From an uncultured Steroidobacter sp. (lineage in GTDB: Bacteria; Pseudomonadota; Gammaproteobacteria; Steroidobacterales; Steroidobacteraceae), in NCBI GenBank assembly GCA_946478975.1, contig CAMLEO010000190.1, positions 1 to 14,100 of the forward strand: DNA of 14,100 nt, written 5' to 3'. Below, piece after piece: positions 6,281-11,444 of this stretch. Within the stretch, counting starts at the first letter, position 1. Each line of letters starts with the position of its first letter. Position numbers and translations under genes: made by a program. A model generated the notes under the pieces. That model saw nothing but the letters and a program-made list of their open reading frames with translations. It searched no databases and was not told the DNA's origin.

Positions 6281-7441
6281 ATGACGAATGCAGGATCCAA
6301 CGCGCCGGCCGATCATCTGGCGCCAGTGTATGCGCAGTTCCCGCTGCAGATTACGGACGCGCGCGGCGTGTTCCTGCACAAGCCGGACGGCAGCAAGGTG
6401 CTCGACCTTTATGGCGGCCACGCGGTGGCCGCGCTCGGCTATGGGCATCCGCGCTGGGTCGAAGCGCTGACCGAGCAAGCAAAGTCGCTTTGTTTCCAGA
6501 GCAATGCCGTCGCTCTCGATGTGCGCCGTCGCGCAGCCACCAAGCTGGCGAACTTCTGCGGCCTCGGACTCGACACGGTGTTCTTTGTGAATTCCGGTGC
6601 GGAAGCGAACGAGAACGCGCTCAAGCTCGCCTGCAAAATGACCGGCGGCACGCAAGTGATCGCAGTCGAAGGCAGCTTTCACGGCCGCACGGCTGCGGCC
6701 GGCGCTGTGACTTGGGGTGCCGACAAGAAATGGTACGGCTTCCCCAAGACGCCGTTCGATGTCACGTTCATCAAGCCCAGCGACGCGGACAAGCTCGGCA
6801 CGCTGATCAACGATCAGACCGCGGCGGTGATCGTCGAGCCCATCCAAGGCGTCGGCGGCGCAGTCGACATGCCGAAGGAATTCCTGCAGGCGCTGCGTTT
6901 CCGCTGCAGCGAGAACGGCTCGATTTTGATTTTCGACGAAGTCCAGTGCGGCTTCGGGCGCACCGGCCATCCGTTCGCGGCCAATATGTATGAAGTGACG
7001 CCGGACATTCTCACCACCGCGAAAGCGCTGGGCGGCGGCTTCCCCGTGTCCGCGATGATGGTGTCCGACATGGTGGCGCCGTATTTGAAGACCGACTCGC
7101 TGGGCACGACGTTCGGCGGCGGCCCGATGGCCTGCGCCATCGTCGAGACCGTGATCGACATCATCGAGTCCGAAGGCCTGTTACAAAACGTCCAGCAGCG
7201 CTCGGCGGAAATTCGCGAGAAGTGCATGGTCGGCCCGGTGGTCGGCGTGCAAGGCGCGGGACTGTTGCTGGGACTGCGCACCTCGCGCCCGGCGAAGGAT
7301 GTGCAGGCCGAACTGCTCAAAGCAAACATTCTTACCGGCACCAGCGCGGACCCGAACGTGGTGCGGATCCTGGCTCCGTTCGTGCTGGAAAGTCAGCACG
7401 TCGACCTGCTGCGGCAAGCGCTCGCCAGCCTGCCGAAGTGA
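6281..7441 (+). CDS. argD: N-acylornithine aminotransferase
   Basis: A 386-residue class-III, PLP-dependent aminotransferase that converts N-acylglutamate semialdehyde plus glutamate into N-acylornithine and 2-oxoglutarate. Landmarks: YGGHAVAALGYGHP (44-57), NSGAEANENALKLA (104-117), GSFHGRTAAA (131-140), IFDEVQCGFGRTG (217-229, with Asp219 as the PLP-pyridine partner), and TTAKALGGGFPVSAM (245-259, with Lys248 as the PLP Schiff-base lysine). Length is typical. I prefer ATG 6281 to the in-frame TTG one codon earlier; the purine-rich GAGAGAAGAGAG (6263-6274) serves as RBS. It sits 58 bases after argC, with a palindrome in the gap, and 46 before argF'. ArgD-type enzymes often also accept succinyl intermediates, so it does not settle the acyl question. 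Confidence 0.94.
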   Translation: MTNAGSNAPADHLAPVYAQFPLQITDARGVFLHKPDGSKVLDLYGGHAVAALGYGHPRWVEALTEQAKSLCFQSNAVALDVRRRAATKLANFCGLGLDTVFFVNSGAEANENALKLACKMTGGTQVIAVEGSFHGRTAAAGAVTWGADKKWYGFPKTPFDVTFIKPSDADKLGTLINDQTAAVIVEPIQGVGGAVDMPKEFLQALRFRCSENGSILIFDEVQCGFGRTGHPFAANMYEVTPDILTTAKALGGGFPVSAMMVSDMVAPYLKTDSLGTTFGGGPMACAIVETVIDIIESEGLLQNVQQRSAEIREKCMVGPVVGVQGAGLLLGLRTSRPAKDVQAELLKANILTGTSADPNVVRILAPFVLESQHVDLLRQALASLPK

Positions 7442-7487
7442 GCCACACCCCCGCGTGAGTCACAAACTCATAGAGCAATAATCCATC

Positions 7488-8486
7488 ATGAATCGTTTCC
7501 TCGACCTGGCCGATTTCCCGCGCGAGCAAGTGAAAGATCTGCTGGGCCTCGCTGCCCGTCTGCAGCAGATTCCGCAGCCGCAAGCGCTGGCCGGCAAAGT
7601 GCTCGGCCTGCTGTTCTTGAATCCGTCGCTGCGCACGCTGGCGTCTTTCCAAAGCGCGATGATGCGCCTGGGCGGCACGGCCGTGGTCATCACGCCGGGC
7701 CAGGGAACGTGGCAGATGGAAACGCGCTCGGGCGCGATCATGAATGGCGCCGCGGCCGAACACGTTCGTGAGGCGGTGCCGGTGCTCGCGTCCTACTGCG
7801 ACGCTATCGGCATTCGTATGTTTGCTGAAGGCCGCAATCTCGCGGCCGACCTGGCGGAGACCGGCTTCCGCATGATGGCGGACCTGTGCGACAAGCCGCT
7901 GGTGAACATGGAATCGGCGATGAATCATCCGTGTCAGGCGCTCGCCGACTGGCACACGATGGATGAGCTGCGCGTTCCCGAGCGAGGCAAGTTCGTGCTC
8001 ACCTGGGCCAATCATCCGCGTGCGCTGCCGCTGGCGGTGCCGTCGTCGACAGTGCACATGGCGGCGATGCGAGGCATGGATGTGGTCGTGCTGCGTCCGG
8101 AGGGTTTCGCGTTGCCGGAACCAATCATGGAGAAGGCGCGTCAAGCTGCTAAGGCGGCTGGCGGCTCGGTTCGCGAGACGACCGAACGCAGCGAGGCGCT
8201 CGACGGCGCGCACGTGATCTACGCCAAGGAATGGGGCTCGCCGCAGCACTACGGCGACGATGAAGCCGACAAGCGCCTGCGCGAATATCTGAGCGAGTGG
8301 TGCGTGAAGGAAAGCTGGTTCCGCGGTGCCGACCCGGGCTGCCACTTCATGCATTGTCTGCCAGTGCGGCGTAATGTCGCGGTTGCGGATGAAGTGCTCG
8401 ACGGCCCACGCAGCGTCGTGATCCGCGAAGCTTTCAATCGAATGGTCGTGCAGATGGCGGTGCTCTACCGCCTGCTCCGGGGCTGA
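7488..8486 (+). CDS. argF': N-acylornithine carbamoyltransferase (AOTCase/SOTCase family)
   Basis: A 332-residue transcarbamylase that carbamoylates N-acylated ornithine with carbamoyl phosphate. Carbamoyl-phosphate motif: FLNPSLRTLAS (43-53), with Leu51 where RTR is usual. Other sites are HPCQ (147-150) and HCLPVRRN (289-296). Placement in the acylornithine branch comes from GQGTWQMETRSGAIMNG (71-87), which matches the Bacteroides succinylornithine enzyme better than ordinary ArgF, and from the lack of the ornithine-type SMG loop. From remembered family sequences, the residue setting acyl specificity (Glu92 in Xanthomonas AOTCase, Pro90 in Bacteroides SOTCase) is Ala90 here. The lysine that is carboxylated in Xanthomonas AOTCase (Lys302) corresponds to Ala298. 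The acyl group is therefore uncertain. A small hairpin TGAGT/ACTCA (7456-7470) lies just upstream and the SD is weak. Confidence 0.9.
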   Translation: MNRFLDLADFPREQVKDLLGLAARLQQIPQPQALAGKVLGLLFLNPSLRTLASFQSAMMRLGGTAVVITPGQGTWQMETRSGAIMNGAAAEHVREAVPVLASYCDAIGIRMFAEGRNLAADLAETGFRMMADLCDKPLVNMESAMNHPCQALADWHTMDELRVPERGKFVLTWANHPRALPLAVPSSTVHMAAMRGMDVVVLRPEGFALPEPIMEKARQAAKAAGGSVRETTERSEALDGAHVIYAKEWGSPQHYGDDEADKRLREYLSEWCVKESWFRGADPGCHFMHCLPVRRNVAVADEVLDGPRSVVIREAFNRMVVQMAVLYRLLRG

Positions 8487-8524
8487 CGGCAGCCAGTCGC
8501 ATCGTAAGTCATCTATCTTTTTTG

Positions 8525-8530
8525 TAAGGA
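8525..8530 (+). promoter_or_regulatory. Ribosome binding site supporting the GTG start of argB
   Basis: TAAGGA lies 8 bases before GTG 8539, good spacing, and decides for this non-ATG start. Confidence 0.65.
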
Positions 8531-8538
8531 ATAAACCC

Positions 8539-9456
8539 GTGCTCCGTTCCGACCCTTCCGTTGCCGTTCGCGCGCTGCGCAGCGCCGCTCCGTACATTCG
8601 CATGTACAAAGGCAAAGTGTTCGTCATCAAGGCGAGCGGCGGTGTGTTCGGCGATCTCGATTCCACGCGCACGCTCATGGAGCAAGTCGCGATCCTGCAC
8701 CAGGTCGGCATCCGCGTCGTGCTCGTGCACGGCGGCGGTCCGCAGCTGTCGCAGATTCAGGAAACATTGGGCATCACGCCGCGCATGGTCGCGGGCCGTC
8801 GCGTGACCGACGAGAAGTCGATGGAAGTGACCAGCATGGTGCTCAACGGCCTGGTCAACACTCAGATCCTCGGCATCTGCCGTGAGCTCGACATTGCCGC
8901 CGTCGGCGTCAGCGGTGTCGACGCTGGACTGGTGCGTGCTCACAAGCGTCCGCCGGTGCAAGTCGAAGGTCAGACCGTCGACTACGGTTTCGTCGGCGAC
9001 ATCGATCTGATCGATGCGAAGGTGCTGCAGCAGTTGCTCGACGACGGCTTGATGCCGGTGGTGAGCCCGGTGTCGGCGGACGACAAAGGAACATTGCTCA
9101 ACATCAATGCGGACACTGTCGCGGCCGGCATCGGCGCGGCGCTCAAAGCCGAGAAACTCATGCTGTGCACGGGCGCGCCCGGCATTCTCGAATCGCTGGA
9201 AGATCCGCGCTCCATCATTTCGTACACCGACCTCGCCGGCCTGAAGAAGCTGAAGGATCAAGGCAGCCTGAAAGATGGCATGTTGCCCAAGGCCAAGGCG
9301 ATCGAAGATGCGATCCGCGGCGGCGTGCGTCGCGTGCACGTGATTTCGTACAAGTCCACTGACGGCATCCTCGCTGAAGTGTTCACCAACGAAGGCACTG
9401 GCACGCTGGTGGTCGAAAACATCAGCGCGCTGAGTCCAGCGGAACAGCACGGCTGA
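8539..9456 (+). CDS. argB: N-acetylglutamate kinase (stand-alone)
   Basis: A 305-residue amino-acid kinase phosphorylating the gamma-carboxylate of N-acylglutamate. It starts with GTG after a good SD. Landmarks: the phosphate-binding strand FVIKASGG (28-35, Lys31), with Ser33 where K-x-G-G has glycine; LVHGGGPQ (62-69); GRRVTD (86-91); NINADTVAAGIGAAL (188-202, Asp192); and GMLPKAKA (247-254, Lys251). The protein ends shortly after the kinase fold, at residue 305, so unlike the Xanthomonas-type bifunctional NAGS/NAGK it carries no C-terminal acetyltransferase domain. The first acylation must therefore be done by another protein. It is 52 bases after argF' and 3 bases before argH. The N-terminal 25 residues (RALRSAAPYIRMY) may form a helix like that of arginine-sensitive kinases, so feedback inhibition is possible. 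Confidence 0.93.
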   Translation: MLRSDPSVAVRALRSAAPYIRMYKGKVFVIKASGGVFGDLDSTRTLMEQVAILHQVGIRVVLVHGGGPQLSQIQETLGITPRMVAGRRVTDEKSMEVTSMVLNGLVNTQILGICRELDIAAVGVSGVDAGLVRAHKRPPVQVEGQTVDYGFVGDIDLIDAKVLQQLLDDGLMPVVSPVSADDKGTLLNINADTVAAGIGAALKAEKLMLCTGAPGILESLEDPRSIISYTDLAGLKKLKDQGSLKDGMLPKAKAIEDAIRGGVRRVHVISYKSTDGILAEVFTNEGTGTLVVENISALSPAEQHG

Positions 9457-9459
9457 GTC

Positions 9460-10647
9460 ATGAGTCGTCTTTGGGACAAAGGCGCGCCGCTCGACGAACG
9501 GGTACTTCGTTACACCGCCGGCGAGGATCACGCGCTCGACAATCGTTTGGTCGAGTACGACGCTCGCGCCTCGATCGCGCATGCGGAGATGCTCAATGCC
9601 CAAGGTTTGCTGTCTTCGGTTGACCTCGATGCAATTCGTCGTGGGTTGACGGAGATTGCCGCCGAGCATGCCGCGGGCAAGTGGCAGGTTCTGCTCGAAC
9701 ATGAAGACGGGCAGACGGCGCTGGAGAATCTCCTGACCGAGCGCATCGGTGAAGCCGGCAAGCGCGTGCACCTCGGTCGTTCGCGCAATGATCAAGTGCT
9801 GACGGCGCTGCGTTTGTATCTGCGAGATGCAGTTGATGAGCTCCATGCTCGTATCAACGCTGCCGCGGCATCACTCGATGAGCTTGCTGCACGCGAGGGC
9901 GATACCGAGTTGCCGGGTTACACCCACATGCAGCAGGCGATGCCCAGCTCAGTTGCTCTGTGGGCCGGCGGCTTTGCCGCTGAGTTGCGCGATGACGCTG
10001 AAGGCGTGAAACAAGTGCAGCGTCGGCTGCAGAAGAGCCCGCTGGGCTCAGCCGCCGGTTATGGCTCTCCCAATCTGCCAATCGATCGCGAGGCCACGAG
10101 CAAACGTTTGGGCTTCACGTCCGTGCAGACGCCGGTGACGTCCGTGCAGTTGTCGCGTGGCAAAGCCGAATCGCAGCTGCTGTTCGAGATCTCGCTGGTG
10201 ATGCAGGACGTCGCCCGCCTGGCGTCGGACCTGATGCTGTTCTACACGCAGGAATTCTCGTTCGTCGCGCTGCCCGATGCGTTCACGACCGGCTCGTCGA
10301 TCATGCCCCAAAAGCGCAACCCCGACGTGTTCGAGCTCATCCGCGGCCGCAGCGCTACGGCGCAGGCTTGTTTGCTGGAAGTGATGGGCATCGTTGCGAA
10401 GCTGCCGTCGGGTTATCAGCGCGATCTGCAGTTGATCAAGGTGCCGCTGTTCCGTGGCATCGACACATGCCTCGATACGCTGGGCATCCTGCCCTCCGCA
10501 CTCGCCGGCGTGAGCTTCAGGAAAGATCGCATCAAGCTCGATCCATCCATTCACGCTGCCGCCGAGGCGAATGAGATGGTCGTGAAGGAAGGGATTTCTT
10601 TCCGCGAGGCGTATCGGCGTGTTGGTGAAAAGCTGCGCAAGAAGTAA
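9460..10647 (+). CDS. argH: Argininosuccinate lyase (short form)
   Basis: A 395-residue lyase splitting argininosuccinate into arginine and fumarate, the last step. It belongs to the fumarase/aspartase superfamily. Landmarks: VHLGRSRNDQVLT (103-115), PGYTHMQQAMP (152-162, catalytic His156), and the superfamily signature GSSIMPQKRNPD (278-289, catalytic Ser279/Ser280). It is about 60 residues shorter than E. coli ArgH (457), because the protein stops right after SFREAYRRVGEKL instead of continuing with the usual C-terminal extension. The core is complete, so this looks like a natural short form, not a broken gene. It begins 3 bases after argB and ends 6 bases before the thioesterase gene, so co-translation is likely. 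Confidence 0.94.
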   Translation: MSRLWDKGAPLDERVLRYTAGEDHALDNRLVEYDARASIAHAEMLNAQGLLSSVDLDAIRRGLTEIAAEHAAGKWQVLLEHEDGQTALENLLTERIGEAGKRVHLGRSRNDQVLTALRLYLRDAVDELHARINAAAASLDELAAREGDTELPGYTHMQQAMPSSVALWAGGFAAELRDDAEGVKQVQRRLQKSPLGSAAGYGSPNLPIDREATSKRLGFTSVQTPVTSVQLSRGKAESQLLFEISLVMQDVARLASDLMLFYTQEFSFVALPDAFTTGSSIMPQKRNPDVFELIRGRSATAQACLLEVMGIVAKLPSGYQRDLQLIKVPLFRGIDTCLDTLGILPSALAGVSFRKDRIKLDPSIHAAAEANEMVVKEGISFREAYRRVGEKLRKK

Positions 10648-10653
10648 CCGGCC

Positions 10654-11070
10654 ATGTCCATCTGGTTCAAACCCTACACGCTCGCCGACCTCCCGATCCG
10701 CGGGGGTATGCCCAAGCACCTGGACATGCAATTCACCGAGATCGGCCCGGATTACCTGAGCCTGCGCATGCCGGTCGACGACCGCACGCACCAGCCGGAC
10801 GGCATCCTTCACGGCGGCGCCTCGGTGGCGCTGGCAGAAACCGTCGGCAGCTACGCCGCGGGGCTGGTCGTGGACCCCAGCAAATATCGCTGTGTCGGCC
10901 AGGAGATCAATGCGAATCACATCCGCGCCGTGACCAGCGGGTTCGTGATCGCTACCGCCCGGCCGTATCACATCGGCCGGCGCAGCCACGTCTGGGAAAT
11001 TCGGATCGTCGATGAACGCGACAAGTTGGTGTGCATTTCGCGCCTGACCATGGCCGTTCTTGATAAGTAA
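10654..11070 (+). CDS. Hotdog-fold acyl-CoA thioesterase (YdiI/PaaI type)
   Basis: A 138-residue single-domain hotdog thioesterase. The family core RMPVDDRTHQPDGILHGGASVALAETVGS (38-66) is nearly identical in pattern to E. coli YdiI. Glu62 is the expected catalytic acid and His53-Gly-Gly lies at the active-site helix. A later segment HIGRRSHVWEI (106-116) also follows YdiI. E. coli YdiI hydrolyses 1,4-dihydroxy-2-naphthoyl-CoA, and relatives act on aryl- and acyl-CoAs, so the substrate is not fixed. It begins only 6 bases after argH, so it is co-transcribed with the arginine genes. A link to acyl-CoA turnover of an N-acylation step is conceivable but unproven; simple operon read-through is as likely. 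Confidence 0.85.
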   Translation: MSIWFKPYTLADLPIRGGMPKHLDMQFTEIGPDYLSLRMPVDDRTHQPDGILHGGASVALAETVGSYAAGLVVDPSKYRCVGQEINANHIRAVTSGFVIATARPYHIGRRSHVWEIRIVDERDKLVCISRLTMAVLDK

Positions 11071-11099
11071 CCTGACCGCTCCCGACAGCGGCGATCCTT

Positions 11100-11105
11100 T
11101 ATACT
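11100..11105 (+). promoter_or_regulatory. Possible -10 element for lptM-polA
   Basis: TATACT (5 of 6 to consensus) lies only 6 bases before the lptM ATG, so transcription would begin at or next to the start codon and give a leaderless or nearly leaderless mRNA. No good -35 is seen at 16-18 bases upstream. Weak evidence. Confidence 0.35.
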
Positions 11106-11111
11106 GCGCCG

Positions 11112-11444
11112 ATGATTTCCTCCGCGCGCACACTCCTGGTGCCGGTGCTGCTGTTCAGCCTGGCGGGCTGCGGCCTGAAAGGTCCGCTGTACTTACCTGA
11201 CGAGCGTCAACAGGAGGTGCCGGCACAGGCGCCTGCAGCGCCGCCGCCTTCGGGAACGGCTGAAGGCCAGAAGGTGCGTACGCCGCTGCCGCCCGCCCCC
11301 CAGTCGCAAAAGAAAGATCGCGAGCGCACCACCAGCCCGCAATCCACGCCCAGCACGAGCACGCCAAACCAGAGCCTGCCGCCGCCGGTGTCGCCCCCAG
11401 ATCCGGATCGGTCCGCGACCCCGCCGCCACCGCCAGGTCAGTAA
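11112..11444 (+). CDS. lptM: LPS translocon maturation chaperone LptM (YifL-like lipoprotein)
   Basis: A 110-residue outer-membrane lipoprotein. The signal peptide ends in the lipobox LAGC, with lipidated Cys20, followed directly by the family signature CGLKGPLYLP (20-29). In E. coli LptM helps LptD reach its native disulphide state in the LPS translocon. The conserved part is only the first ~30 residues; the rest (31-110) is a long Pro/Ala/Ser/Thr-rich, likely disordered tail, longer than in E. coli. LptM genes usually stand before lysA; here the neighbour is polA, whose ATG overlaps the lptM stop by one base (TAATG). There is no clear SD, and a possible -10 lies very close to the start. Confidence 0.88.
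   Translation: MISSARTLLVPVLLFSLAGCGLKGPLYLPDERQQEVPAQAPAAPPPSGTAEGQKVRTPLPPAPQSQKKDRERTTSPQSTPSTSTPNQSLPPPVSPPDPDRSATPPPPPGQ

Noticed and set aside
8481..8523. Stem GGCTG/CAGCC at the argF' stop with a T-run further on, as a terminator
   Set aside because: The T-run is more than 20 bases from the stem, so it does not form an intrinsic terminator; argB follows in the same operon.
8509..9846. Minus-strand open frame of about 445 codons opposite argB and argH
   Set aside because: Composition is that of a reverse frame (His, Arg, Ala, Asp), and argB and argH are unmistakable on the other strand.
11076..11091. Hairpin CCGCT/AGCGG after the thioesterase gene as the operon terminator
   Set aside because: Only five base pairs and no T-run directly after it; not enough to call.
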